64,000 nucleotides of DNA from Corbicula japonica (lineage: Eukaryota; Mollusca; Bivalvia; Venerida; Cyrenidae): positions 496,001 through 560,000 of the forward strand of contig JAZAYU010000260.1 of NCBI GenBank assembly GCA_038501625.1, read 5' to 3'. Positions 22,926 to 35,364 of this stretch are shown here, piece by piece. The notes below the pieces were generated by a model that searched no databases, was not told the DNA's origin, and was given only the letters and a program-made list of their open reading frames with translations. Each line of letters starts with the position of its first letter. The first letter of the stretch is position 1. Position numbers and translations under genes: made by a program.

Positions 22926-25900
22926 AGCCGGTGGCGAATGCTTTAGTAGCCGGCGAAATCGCCGATCGCCGAGGCTTGTGGAGAGCACTGCTAAAGAAAA
23001 TGAAAGTAAATCTTGCACAATAAATGATTTAGCTTTAGCATGTAATTTTGACTGTGACCATCTTAGAAAGAGGGTTTTTAATATAAGAAAAAAATGTAAG
23101 AAATTGCGAGGTGAGGTATTGAAGGGTTTCCTACAGCAAAGCTTCATATTGTCTGAAAGGTCTGAAACAGCCAAACCGTCAACTTCAAGTTTACTGGGCA
23201 ACATTATAGAAGACACAAAATTAGAGACCATAATAAAAAATTTGAAAACAGATAATACCAAAAAAAAGACCACAAATGAAACATTGAAAAAGGAGATTGA
23301 CAGATTAAAGAAACACAGACAGAGGGTAGTGAGACAAAATAAAAGACTAGCCTTATTGCTAAAGAACAAAAGACAGATGTATAACACTTTGCATGCCAAG
23401 CTCAGACTTTCTACATTGAGAGCTACTAATAATACAAACAAATCCATAAGGTACATGCAAAAAGCTGGGAATTTGCAGAAAAATGTACTTGAATTACAGA
23501 AAGAAATTAAAAACTTGCAAAAGGATGTTGCTAATTCTGAAAAAGAAAAAAATGATTTAAAACAAAAACTTGATGAGACTAGAAAAGTAGAGAGTGAAAA
23601 AACTGACTTGGATGAAAACAGTCTTATTAAAGACTATAAACGACTCAAGAAGAGTTTGTCATATTTAGAAAACCTTCTGCGAGATGACAGATCTAATGTC
23701 ATCCATACATTTGATGTAGAAAAAAACACTTATTCAACATAAAACAACATTGTGTGTCATGAATTTACTATCAGAAGGCGTCGGTGTCCACCATGTAAAT
23801 AAGGTGATGACTCATGTTGCCAACCTGTGTGGGAAAACCCTGTCCGTTCTTCCATCAGTGTCTACAATTAATAGAATTGGAGATCAACGAGTAAGTTTGT
23901 CATACAAACACATTTCTGAAGATCTGACACAGAAGGTGGACACTACATTGCAGTCTGATGAAACCCGAAAGCATGGTGACATCTATGAGGTTTATTCTGT
24001 GATGGATGAAGAACAGAAAAAATGGATTCTTGGATTTCGGGACATGTCGGACAAAAGCTCTGCAACCTGCCTTGAGACACTTAAGTCTATTACTGCTGAC
24101 ATAAGTGACTGCACACACACAGATGTAGGGAAAAAAATATTAACAAACATAAAAAATACAATGTCAGACAGGGCCGCCACCGAAAAAAAATTCCACAGTC
24201 TGTTCCAGTCCTACAGAGAGGAACTGTTGCCTGCCATTTATAGCAACTGGGATTGTTTGTCTCAAGCTGAACAAGAGACTCTCTCTAGACTTAATAACTT
24301 CTATTGTGGACTTCACATTCTTGTTAATTTCGCTGAAGTTTCAGATGGAGTCATAAAGATGTTTGAAGCAAGCACAAAAGAGGGGCCTCTGGGTGCTGAA
24401 GGATATACAGAATCTGCAAATTTCACAAAGAATGAAGAAAGTGGTGCTGTTAGATTGGCAAGAACAGCCAGCAAGTGTCTTGCCAGGGGAGGAGACGAAA
24501 AAAATGGGTGCTATGTAGACTTTAAAACATTTCTTACAGATAAATACCCAAGGAGTTCCACAAAAGGTTCCCACTTGCTTGTTCCTTTCAGAGGCAACCG
24601 CTTTAATATATTATTTTACAATTCAGAAGTAATTTTTTTTTGGCCAGCGACATAAAGGAATTCTTTGAAAAAGTGAACAAACCAACAAATCGACTCCAGA
24701 AGGCTGTGGCATATGACATCAGTGAATCTAAATACCTAGCAACATTAAAAGCACTAGAATTGTGCTTGAAAATAGTAACTGGACCTTTTTTGGCGTTGTC
24801 TTGAGAGCAAAGATTATTCATTGAAGACTGCCAACCAAGTATACCAGCAACTTCACTCTTTCCTTGAAATTGCGAAGGATGATTGCACAGACTGATGTGC
24901 TGTGCGGAGAATACGTAGCATTTCCAGACTGTATTAACCAGGATGAAATATATGAAAGGCTAACCACACCAGATGTTTACGATGGAGAAACATGTGCTGT
25001 TTTACAACAGATATTTACTTCATGGTATACACTGCTTATAAAGGCAGCAAGTGATCATCTATGTGGTGGTGCATTTGCAGATGTAGACAAAAAGCCAGCA
25101 TTAGCTTCTGAAACTAAGTCTGTACCAAGACATAACAAGTTTCCTGAGCGGGTATTTGCACTCCTAGATGCTTTAACGAGATTTAGACCTGTTGCCACTA
25201 CCCTTTGCAATGAGGGATATATCATGTTTTCATTGAACAAGACAGCAGACTGGCTAAACTCACTCCCGCCTGAAAAGAGAGAAATGTATATTGATCAGTC
25301 AAGAAAAGAGGGAAGAACTACACGTCAGAAATACAAGGAGTGATTATGTGCTATTCAGGAAAAACGCATTGAGACACTAAGAGAGAAAAGACAACAAATA
25401 ATAAAGAAAGAAGCACATCAGTATAAGCAAAGAGAGCAACTAACAAGTGATATTCTGTTTTATGGGTTATGGCAATTCCCAGAAACTGTGGATGAAAACA
25501 TGAAAGAGTTAGAGACTGATGTGAGCAGGAAAAAGGCTATTAAAGCACAGTTGATGTTTAGAAAAATAGTGTTAGGTCAAAAGGCAGATAAAAAATGATT
25601 TCGGTTTTCTGAGAGGCAAGCAGTATAGTTTACAAACATTGGCTGAGAATGTGAAAACACTAATAAAGCAAGCAATGTGCAGTGCTCCTAATAATGGTGG
25701 AAACACATTATTTATAGGGAAACAAATCAAACATTATCAAACAGAGGTTTTTTTCCTTAACAAACTGACGCCGATAGTCGGCGTCTTCCCCGGGGAAAAA
25801 ATTCCCCAACGAAATTTTTTCCCCAACGAAAATCACTTTCCCCCTTGTAAAGTGATAATTTTTTAGCAAAACGTAAACAGAAGCTTAATTTATAGTTATG

Positions 25901-27830
25901 CTTAATCTATTTCATCTAAAATCTGCACAATTTTCACGAATATCTGTTAGAAATTAGGTATGTACGCAACCTAGTATTATTTGTCGAATGTTACTAAATT
26001 TAGATTCGCTACGTCACAGAAACTGTATCCTCGTCGTCAACTTTAACATTACTGGTACTGGATTATCGTCGTGTTGTGAATAAAGGCATTCTACCAGCCA
26101 GTTTTAAGTGGATTTTACAACAGTTGAGTACCGAGCGTACGGCCGTAAATTACGGCTAAAATAAGACTTGTCCGTCGAATTCCTCAATAACATACGTCCC
26201 GCGGACTTCCGAAAAAGAAAATGACAACCATCAACGTAGACAGACGTAGTAAATTTAAACCCCGCCTATAATCTTTCAGGTCACACCATTTATGAGTATA
26301 TAGTAAAAAATGTTTTGCTAAAACAATAAGCTCCGCCCACTTTAAAAATACCAACCAGTCGATTAAACGATTGCGAGCGCCTGTCTAATTTATTATCCCC
26401 GAGAAGTGTTTTCTGACACCGGTAAAAAAAAACCGAATCTGTTGTTTTGATAATTGACAATAAATTGAAGATTAACAGAGTAAATTGCTTGTTGTCATAT
26501 TTTTTCTTCGTCGTGCTTTTAAACTGATGCGGCCTGTTTGCACTGTCAGGTAAAACGAATGACGAATAATGCAAAGTATGAACAACATAACTACAATAAA
26601 AATTAAATATCGCGATATTTAAAAGTTAAAGTACCGTGCAATTTTATGATCATTTATCATCGTTCGTTGCGTGTTGTATTAGCATGTGCGTATCAAGGGG
26701 GGGGGGGGGTTAGTGGAATTGCTCGAACCCTCCTTTTGAGCAGCAATATTTAATTTTCTTGGGGAATTCAGCAATTAAATAGGAAATAATAACTTCCCAA
26801 CCACTGGCCTAAATAAAAAGATTTCTGGAAATCTTGCATCCGAAATGATTTTGATTCTAAGCACACAATTAATGGATACATTTTAAGCAGGCTCTGAAAG
26901 TGAGCAAGTATAAATAAACTTATTCTTGTACTGTTTAAGAACAGATAACAAAGAGACATGCCTAAACAGACTGCTTGGTAATGAAAGCTAAAGTAAACAG
27001 CGTTTTTTTTCCTTCTTTAACTACCTCCCCAAAAAGGTACCATTCCCAAAGCTGACAGGAGTCTTCCCAATTCAATCACCAGACCTTTCCCAATCCCCAA
27101 AACTACTGTTCCCAACAACAAACAGTGCCATTCCCTATTGAAAAAAGAGTTTTTCGCAAAAAATGCCGCACAGCATAAACAACAAAGATTCATTTCACAT
27201 TAATTGCAACCTCAAAGAAACTTTTCATGCCAATTGAAATTTTATTTCCATAGACAGGCAGTAATTGGATTGGCAGTAACTTAATTCTGGTATAAAATTT
27301 ACACCCCTAAAGGCTTTCCTGTTAAGGAACCAGACTTTATGATTCCTTGTGAAGCTGATTAAAACCCCTAGTGTGAATTTACATGAATTATGAAAAAATC
27401 CCAATTGGGCCTATTATGCGACTAATATTTTTCCCAATTTCAAGATTTTATGACGCGAAAATTTCCCAATTGTAGGGGTAGGGGACCCTTTACCGCTGGT
27501 AAAAAAAGAAAGACAGAAGCATAAACTCGAGTATAAACATTCACTGTAGCTAATACAAGTAAGAGTGTATAATAAACTAAATTTTCCCCAATTTGGTATT
27601 TTTCTCGCATTTTTCCCCTTTTGACCAGCATCCAGCATCTTCCTCTCTTCCTTAAAAAAACCCCTGTCAAATAAACAAAGGTGTGAGGGTTCCATATTTA
27701 GGTAGAGTTATTTCATCTGTACCAGGCTATCCACAGTGGTTCAATGTCATTTACTGTGATGACCCAGCAATTTATGTTTACAAACTCGCTGAAGACTATG
27801 CTGATGGGGATTTGGAAATAATAGCTGAAG
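22926..27830 (+). pseudogene. Unclassified transposon-like protein gene, broken
   Basis: The reading frame starts after 22926 (no in-frame ATG; the first exon may lie upstream). Residues run as a basic N-terminus (CNFDCDHLRKRVFNIRKKCK), a long coiled coil (about residues 90-250), then a conserved core: TTLQSDETRKHGDIYEVYSV, WILGFRDMSDKSSATCLETL, NTMSDRAATEK and VPFRGNRFNILFY. A Lys/Glu-rich tail (EKRIETLREKRQQI) follows, then a last block at 27684-27830 (GRVISSVPGYPQWFNVIYCD). I recall this architecture as an uncharacterised multicopy family in fish, cnidarian and mollusc genomes; the catalytic class is unknown to me. Breaks: frameshifts in homopolymers at 23720-23726 (A7), 24633-24641 (T9), 24786-24791 (T6) and 25590-25595 (A6), one more near 24890, and a TGA at 25341-25343. 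An insertion separates the last block. Confidence 0.7.
25746..27680. mobile_element. Probable insertion splitting the unclassified gene
   Basis: The protein reads HYQTE up to about 25745 and resumes at VPYLGRVISSVPG from 27684, so about 1.9 kb lies between. The tips GGTTTTTTTCCTTAAC (left) and, reverse-complemented, GGGTTTTTTTAAGGAAG (right) are loosely alike. The interior has repeated TTCCCCAA and CCCAATT motifs, a small palindrome GACGCCGATAGTCGGCGTC near 25767, and a G-run near 26697. No transposase seen. The edges and class are uncertain. Confidence 0.45.
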
Positions 27831-28275
27831 GTAGCACGCGTCAACCTTATCTTGTTCAAATTGTTAAGTTCCCCTTACAATTTATTGAATTGTGTTACAG
27901 ATCTGCATCAGTTGGTTTGTTTCTGTTTGCTTTTCAACATTTCAGCTTGTTGATGCTACAGGACAGCCCTTTGTGTGTAAACAAACAAGCAATTTATCCA
28001 GATTATTCAAAGTTCCTCTCGTCCTGCATGCAATTTTCCCTCTGCCTATTAAGCAAGATGAGTTAATATTTTAGGAATTTTCCAGCCCTGTTAATTTGTT
28101 AATTGTTATTTACTGTTACTCTTTGATTGCATCTTTTGCAATTCAGTTAGGTAAGCCAACATGGAAGCAGCATAAGTTACTGTTCAGTGGTTGAAAGTTT
28201 TGTTATAGACTAAAGCATGTTCCATCAATTGCTTTGTGTAGCTATTATTTCAAATCATAGATGGACAAGACTTAA

Positions 28276-28725
28276 GCAGGCTGGTAATTATGCTTGATCG
28301 AGCTTATAAGCTAGATCGGGCTTAGTAAGCCCGATCTAGCTTATACATTTCAATAGAAAATGACAAACCAAGGTACATATATTGTCAGTTCGGGCTGTTT
28401 ACGTCAACATTGCAAGCTAAAAGAACTACATTGTGTACAGTTTTGCGGCCCCTTTCGGACCCAAATCACATTTTCTACTTTCATTTAACAGTTTAATGCG
28501 CAAATGAAGTTAAATATTACCTTTTTACATATGTAGCGTATAGCAGGATTTCACATCGGCCAGTATTTTCTCATTTTTGGTTATAATTCATCCGTTCTTC
28601 GTCTACGGCCGCCATTTTGGTTGATGTGTTGTCTAAGATATTTCCTAATACAGTGTATAATGTTGTTGTCAGCATCACTTCTCTTAAAGCAGTCGTCAAT
28701 AAAAGTATAGGTTGTGTGAAAAGTT
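28276..28725 (+). repeat. Left inverted arm of the 7.5 kb element
   Basis: Shared landmarks in order, all found inverted in the right arm, are the AAGCTAGATCGGGCTTA palindrome, ATGACAAACCAAGGTACATA, TGTACAGTTTTGC, CATTTAACAGTTTAATG, TTCACATCGGC, GTATTTTCTCATTTT, GCCATTTTGG, then weaker GTTGTCAGCATC. Confidence 0.8.
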
Positions 28726-29089
28726 TTTATATATAAATTATAATGTTGAACACAACTATTGAATTGGTCCTGGACACTATATATGCAAACAAGAGCCAGT
28801 CGGAAACGACTGCACGCTCGACTATTCGAAAAGTCAGAATTATTAAGCACATTGTAACTGGGCTTCATTTAAACTGGGGAGTGATTCAGGAGTTTATGAC
28901 ACCCCCAACAAACACACATGAAAAAAAGTTTCTTAATCCATAAATCAATAAATAACACTTAATTTATTCTTGTAGATTTTTTTTAGGGTTTACACAACCC
29001 AGCCCATAAACCCCTGATCCCACACCCATCAACCCACTATCTTTGCCCACCTATAGTTGTGTGGCGTGGTGAAGTACAGTATGGTATGC

Positions 29090-30152
29090 TGGTTGCTGTT
29101 GTTGGTGGTGGTGTTGTTGTTGGTGGTGGTGGTGTTGTTGCTGTTGTTGGTGTTGTTGTTGGTGGTGGTGTTGTTGGTGTTGGCATTGTTGGTGTTGTTG
29201 GTGGTGGTGGTGGTAGTGTTGTTGCTGGTGGTGGTGGTGTTGGTTGTTATTGCTGTTGGTGGTGGTGTTGATGTTGTTGTTGGTGGTGGTGTTGATGTTG
29301 TTGGTGTTGTTGTTGGTGGTGGTGTTGGTGTTGCTGGTGGTGGTGGTGTTGTTGTCGGTGCTAGTGTTGGTGGTGTTGATGTTGTTGTTGGTGTTGTTGT
29401 TGGTGGTGGTGTTGGTGGTGGTGTTGTTGTTGGTAGTGGTGTTGTTGGTGGTTTGTTGGTGGTGGTGATGATGTTGTTGGTGGTGGTGGTGTTGTTGTTG
29501 GTGGTGTTGGTGTTGTTGGTGGTGGTGTTGGTGGTGGTGTTGTTGTTGATGGTGTTGTTGTTGTTGGTGGTGGTGGTGTAGTTGTTTGTGTTGGTGTTGT
29601 TGTTGGTGGTGTTGTTGATGTTGGTGGTGGTGGTGTTGGTGTTGTTGGTGGTGGTGGTGTTGTTGTTGTTGGAGGTGGTGTTGTTGTTGGTGTTGTTGTT
29701 GGTGGTGGTGTTGTTGGTGGTGGTGATGGTGTTGTTGTTGTTAGTGGTGGTGTTGTTGTTGTTGGTGGTGGTGGTGTTGTTGTTGGTGGTGGTGTTGTTG
29801 GTGGTGGTGATGGTGTTGTTGTTGTTAGTGGTGGTGTTGTTGTTGTTGGTGGTGGTGGTGTTGTTGTTTGTGTTTGTGTTGTTGTTGGTGGTGGTATTGA
29901 TATTGTTGTTGGTGTTGTTGTTGGTGGTGGTGTTGGTGTTGGTGTTGTTGGTGGTGTTGGTGGTGTTGGTGTTGTTGTTGTTAATGGTGGTGCTGTAGTT
30001 GTTGGTGGTGGTGGTGGTGGTGGTGTTGTTAATGGTGGTGGTGTTGTTGGTGGTGGTGGTGTTGTTGGTGGTGGTGATGGTGTTGTTGTTGGTGGTGGTG
30101 TTGTTGTTGTTAGTGGTGGTGGTGTTGTTGGTGGTGGTGGTGTTGTTGTTGG

Positions 30153-30183
<31 letters not shown>

Positions 30184-30240
30184 GGTGTTGTTTGTGTTGG
30201 TGTTGTTGTAGTTGTTGTTGTTGGTGGTGGTGGTATGTGG
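29090..30240 (+). repeat. Giant GTT/GGT microsatellite
   Basis: About 1.15 kb consists almost wholly of GTT and GGT triplets in blocks such as GTTGTTGTTGGTGGTGGTG. Rare interruptions include GAT, GCT and TAG. Because stops are rare, long frames exist on both strands: plus-strand Val/Leu/Gly runs, and a 476-codon minus-strand Asn/Thr run. These are composition artefacts; no start context, splice sites or domain supports a protein. Confidence 0.95.
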
Positions 30241-30269
30241 AGGTGGTGGTGGGTGGTGGGGGTACAGTA

Positions 30270-30431
30270 CAGTGGTATGGTATGGTATGGTATGGTGTGG
30301 TGTGGTGTGGTGTGGTGTGGTGTGGTGTGGTGTGGTGTGGTGTGGTGTGGTGTAGTGTAGTGTAGTGTAGTGTAGTGTAGTGTAGTGTAGTGTAGTGTAG
30401 TGTAGTGTAGTGTAGTGTAGTGTAGTGTAGT
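30270..30431 (+). repeat. Graded pentanucleotide array (GGTAT, GGTGT, AGTGT)
   Basis: Three pentamer blocks follow without a break: GGTAT about four times, GGTGT about eleven times (to about 30350), then AGTGT about sixteen times (to about 30430). Each block differs from the next by one base. The minus-strand frame across it reads as a short repeated peptide and is not called. Confidence 0.95.
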
Positions 30432-30823
30432 ATAGTCTATGCACCCACCCACCCCACAATTACTCAACACTTTCAACCAAAGTATGTTAAGGACATCTGT
30501 TTTAAACCTTTTATATAGCTGTACATATGAAAAACACTAACATTGAAACTTTAACAATTATTTACAAGTCTTAATTCTAATTTCAAGTGAAAAGGGGCAA
30601 AAATCAAATATAAAAAAAGCAAGGATGAGTTATGGGCCTTTGAAAATAAACCCGATGTAAGATAAAATAAAGGTATACAAAGTTTTAAACCTTAATTTTT
30701 AAGTCTAAAAAGGGCAGTAATTTGAAAAAAAAAATCAAAGAGTTATGGTTCTTGGCATACATAGTCAGGGTCATGATGGTGAATAAGTTTCAAAGCTATA
30801 GTACAAGAAGTATGAAAGTAACT

Positions 30824-31860
30824 AGCTTGCACGCAATCTTTAACCTGAAATTCTAAGTCAAAAAAGGGCCGTAATTTGATTAAAAATGAAAGAAAGAGTT
30901 ATGGTTCTTGGCATACATAGTCAGGGTCATGATGGTAAACAAGTGTCTTAAGTCTCAAAGCTATAGTACAAGAAGTATGAAAGTAACTAGCTTGCACGCA
31001 AACTTTAACCTGAAATTCTAAGTTGAAAAAGGGCCATAATTTGATTAAAAATGAAAGAAAGAGTTATGGTTCTTGGTATAAATAGTCAGGGTCATGATGG
31101 TAAACAAGTGTCTTAAGTTTCAAAGCTATAGTACAAGAAGTATGAAAGTAACTAGCTTGCACGCAAACTTTAACCTGAAATTCAAAGTCGAAAAAGGGCC
31201 ATAATTTGAACAAAATGGAAGTTAGAGTTATGGTTCTTGGCATACAAACTTGAAATATGATGATGAACAAGTGTTGAAAGTTTCAAAGCTGTAGTATAAG
31301 TAGCATGGAAGTTATGGATTTGTACAGTAGCTTGCACGCAAACTTTAACCTGAAATTCTAAGTCGAAAAAGGGGCATAATTTGATAAAAATGAGAGTTAG
31401 AGTTATGGTTCTTGGCATACACACTTGGGATATGATGATGAACAAGTGTTGAAAGTTTCAAAGCTGTAGTATAAGTAGTATTGAAGTTATTAGTTTGTAT
31501 AGTAGCTTGCACGCAAACTTTAACCTGAAATTCTAAGTCGAAAAAGGGCCATAATTTGAACAAAATGAAAGTCAGAGTTATGGTTCTTGGTATACACACT
31601 CGGGACATGATGATAAACAAGTGTGCCAAGTTTTAAAGCTGTAGTATAAGTAGTATTGAAGTTATGAGTTTGTACAGTAGCTTGCACGCAAACTTTAACC
31701 TGAAATTCTAAGTCAAAAAAGGGCCATAATTTGATCAAAATGGAAGTTAGAGTTATGGTTCTTGGCATACACACTCGGGACATGATGACGAACAAGGGTG
31801 CCAAGTTTAAAAGCTGTAGCTATAGTAGTTTTTAAGATATAGGTAGGTTGCACGTAAACT
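30824..31860 (+). repeat. Tandem array, 165 then 175 bp period
   Basis: AGCTTGCACGCAA recurs at 30824, 30989, 31154, 31329, 31504 and 31679, with a weaker copy near 31847. The spacings are 165, 165, 175, 175, 175. The unit includes GTTATGGTTCTTGG and AAAGGGCCATAATTTGA. Overlapping minus-strand frames of 68-94 codons here repeat the same peptide and are repeat artefacts. Confidence 0.9.
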
Positions 31861-31931
31861 TTAACCAAAGCGGGACGCCGACGCCCAAGTGAGTACAATA
31901 GCTCGACATATTCTTCGAATAGTCGAGCTAA

Positions 31932-34900
31932 TAAAAATAAATTCAAAAACCGCTTTTGTTGTTCATTATAGTGTTATATAAAGATATCTCTATATATGTA
32001 ACTATTAACGTGTGTAACAAGTTTCAAACTTACTTCTAAAATGAACATACACTTCTAAATATATACTTATAACCCTATATAGATGTTTCTGTTTCTACCA
32101 ATGTATCCGTAATTTTCCAAACTGTTCGGCATGAATGGGCATTTGTGTAGTAACGTTTACGTAGTGGACTCCACAAAGAATATTTCTGAAAATGTCTAGT
32201 AAAGTAAGTGATTATGTTATTAACTGTTTTATTCAACAGAGAGAAAGAGAGAAAGAGCGAGAGAAAATATTCATATACTTCTAATGAAGTAAAATTAAAC
32301 CGACTTTGGTCGCAAGTTTTAGACATAAACTAAATGTTATTTCAGTTGGAACCAAAGACAATATCAGTGATTCAGATTGGCGTCGGCCATCGGAGAATCG
32401 CCGATAAAATTCTCTAATGGCCGATAAAAAAATGATCTCTAAGACAAATGGGCCGATAAAAAATCCATTCTCAGGACCAATTGGCCGATGGTTTTTGCAA
32501 TAATTATGACAACGATAAAACGCTTCGCCCCTTGAGTACGAAACTGGTACGAAATGACAAACAAGCGTGATCCGAGTCACCTAAACGCTGTAAAAATTTA
32601 TAACCTACAAGCACCGGCTACTACGTCACGCTACGCTTCCTGTATCCAATATCTGTAAGGGGTGATCACTGCCGATGTTAACCACATGTATTTCGTTCGC
32701 CCAGACGCTGAGATAAAACATATAAATGTCATTCAACACTTATTCATTCTGTAGAAAATATTTCATTCTCTAGAAAAAATAAAAGAGACAAAATGTCATA
32801 TCCTGGATTTGACAATGTTTTTCCGTGGTTTCTAAGCACCAGGCGCAAATCATGGTGTTTGTCTCGATCTTAAATCGCAACCAAAGCCTGTTATTTTTCC
32901 AGGAAAGGAAAGGAAACTTTTGTCATGATAAACATCCTCAGTCATATTAATTAAAATTTTGTGTTTGGTTTGCTGCTCGCCCGGCAGTTTCAGGAGGTTT
33001 TTTCTTGGTTTTGCACCAGTTTGTTCTGTAGCTCAGCTGATTTCAATTTGGTATAGAACAGGTCGGGTGTCTTTTCCAATTTTCACCCGTCGATTGTGTT
33101 AAAAAATTAGTTCCGTTTGAAATTCGCCGCTATTATGTCCTTCCTACCCGGGGATTTCCCCGGTGTTTTGCCCCGATTTGCGGCGATTGTTCTGCAGCCA
33201 TTCTCGCTCTTTTCACGTTCATCGTCAACAGTTTTGCTTCAGGTTTAATTGCTGGGGATCTTGGTGAAAAATTTTTGAGAGAGGAATGTTATTTTTCAAT
33301 TAAAATGTTGTATTTTTAAAGCAAATGCTCTTTCTTTATCCAATTTGAACGCTACATGGTATCAAAATAATATATGAAAAAAGTTTAGTCGCGATTCGTC
33401 TGCATTAATTTTAAAAAAATAAAATAAGTATCTTGTTTTTCTTTGTTTGCAAAACTTCTGTGAAGTTAGCGAGTGTCTTAATAATTATAAAACTTTTCAA
33501 TGTGGAGCATGATTTTATTAGCCACTCGCTGACTTTTTCAAACTGACATGAAAAAAATTAATCAATAGCTTAATTGACAGTGCTTATCTGTCTGGGGCTA
33601 ATTAATCCATTGTCTGGGGCATATTAATCCATATTAAACACCAATTTTCAATAGCTTTGTTGACTGCCTAACAAATATCATATGACACGCTACTCAACGA
33701 CAAATCAACTTTTCTATGAGCATTTTAATTGTGATGCTCGTTTATAAAAAAATATTTGTGGCAGGCAGTTGGTATAAATTTCCAGCATGTTTTGATTATA
33801 CAACCCTACTTTTTTCGAGCGATCTTCAGTTTTTGGCTGAGTGTTGACAAATGAGTCAATCTCTTATTAATCAAAAACACCGTCCTAGTATGATCACATT
33901 TTTCTTTACTCAGCCCGACACCTTTGATCTCCAAAAAATCAATACTACTCCTCGGTGTTGTTTTTTGATGTGAATAAACAGCAGTGACCATGAAATATAC
34001 AACGCTGATCACACAGGTGTTCAAACAGGTGTTGATTGCTCTTAAATAAATAAAGATGTTTTAGGAAGGGATTGGAAAAAAGCTGGAGATGGAATTTTTA
34101 CATGTAGCTATTGGTCTATTATATTTTCGATGGTTATTAATTTTCTCAAAGAACTTAGTAAACATATTTATTATCAATTTAGCGCGAATTACACGTTGAT
34201 ACAAGCTACAGATTTCTGCATGAAATAACCGGCTCAAAAGTTTGTTTACTAATCTGAAAATGAAAGTACAATGATTTTTCAACGATCTGAATCTCACAAG
34301 CCTGTCGGGCTGTAAATTGGGAATTTTTACAAGCCCCAGAGAAAATCTACTAGTTTTTTGCTGTCGGGCTAGCGCTAATTTCGACCACTGTCTCTGTAAA
34401 TGTTATCATAAGTCAAGAAGTGTTTGTCTTATCAATATTGAATAAAATAAGTGTCCTAATGTTTTTGAGGTATTTAGGACAAAATGGCCAAAGAAAAATT
34501 AGGTATTTATGACACCTGTCCTTGATATCTGATTTCCAATCTGAATCACTGAATATGCTGGAATTTTATAAAGAGGTCGTTCAAGCTTTAGAATAAGCTT
34601 CAAATGGAGAAAATAGTAAAATTTCTTTACACTATTCTTGATGGTTTTCAGCCTTTTTAGTCTTGTTTTCGATCTTTTCTTCGCATCTTTGACGTAAAAT
34701 TAGATATGTTGCCAGTGTGGTGTTGTTTAGCGCGGAAAAGTTGTCCCTTGTAATTTTTACCTGGGTTTGGCTGTTATTCATCGTTATTATTGCCTTAATA
34801 TAAACCTGGTCCTATTACACGTATAAATAAGATTTGCAAATATTTATATTTCATGTAAAACTTTTATTAATAATAATTTTTGAATAAAAACATACTTGAA

Positions 34901-35364
34901 TGCAATCATATTTTTCACAGATACTGACATTAAAAGCGATTCTAATAATCTTCATTGGAACATGGAAAAGTATGGCTGCTATTTATTGAAATATATAAAA
35001 CAACTTGCTTTCATTTTGGAATAATATGATGTCACAAAGGTTTCACTGTTCACGGTGTCAACATCAGAATTTGCAAAATACCCAGCGAAATGTTTATATT
35101 ATATTGGTAAAATTTACCGCCAAAATATGACAATTGTAAGGAATTTAGGAAATCGTGGAAAGTTAACAAATGTTTACTTTAAAATAACCAGTGTTCAATG
35201 ATGACAATTGAAGCAGCATAATCCAAACATGATGTAAACTGTGTAAAATAAAAGCAAGCAGTAACGTTCAAAATAACTATTCCTGTCATAAGATTATATA
35301 AGGAAACAAATATTGGTTTCCATTTCGTTTGCTGTGTGCATCCGTATTCGAACGTATTTTATCA
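31932..35364. other. Interior of the 7.5 kb element, no gene recognised
   Basis: Near 32390-32500 there is a local repeat of GGCCGATAAAAAA. An AG-rich run (GAGAGAAAGAGAGAAAGAGC) lies at about 32239. Frames of up to 99 codons show no motif of a transposase or other family. If the element once had a transposase it should lie here, but I cannot see one. Confidence 0.5.

Larger units (their letters stand above)
28789..31931 (+). mobile_element. Nested pearl-like element (GCTCGACTATTCGAA family), copy 2
   Basis: GCTCGACTATTCGAA at 28816-28830 and its exact reverse complement at 31914-31928 mark the ends, as in the copy at 11309-13166. Between them are a 1.3 kb microsatellite field (29090-30431) and a tandem array (30824-31860). 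It lies inside the 7.5 kb inverted-repeat element, so it is a later insertion or an internal component. Confidence 0.85.

Noticed and set aside
22908..23456. 182-codon minus-strand frame with hydrophobic character
   Set aside because: Antisense shadow of the coiled-coil coding region on the plus strand.
29057..30211. Plus-strand Val/Leu/Gly frames resembling membrane segments
   Set aside because: Pure triplet-repeat translation; hydrophobic only because GTT, TTG and GGT encode Val, Leu and Gly.
29029..30459. 476-codon minus-strand Asn/Thr-rich open frame (and a 371-codon His/Pro/Thr frame)
   Set aside because: It is the GTT/GGT microsatellite and pentamer array read in frame; no domain, splice context or non-repetitive part.
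31064..31946. Series of overlapping minus-strand frames with the same peptide (MPRTITLT..)
   Set aside because: They follow the 165/175 bp tandem array and change frame between units.
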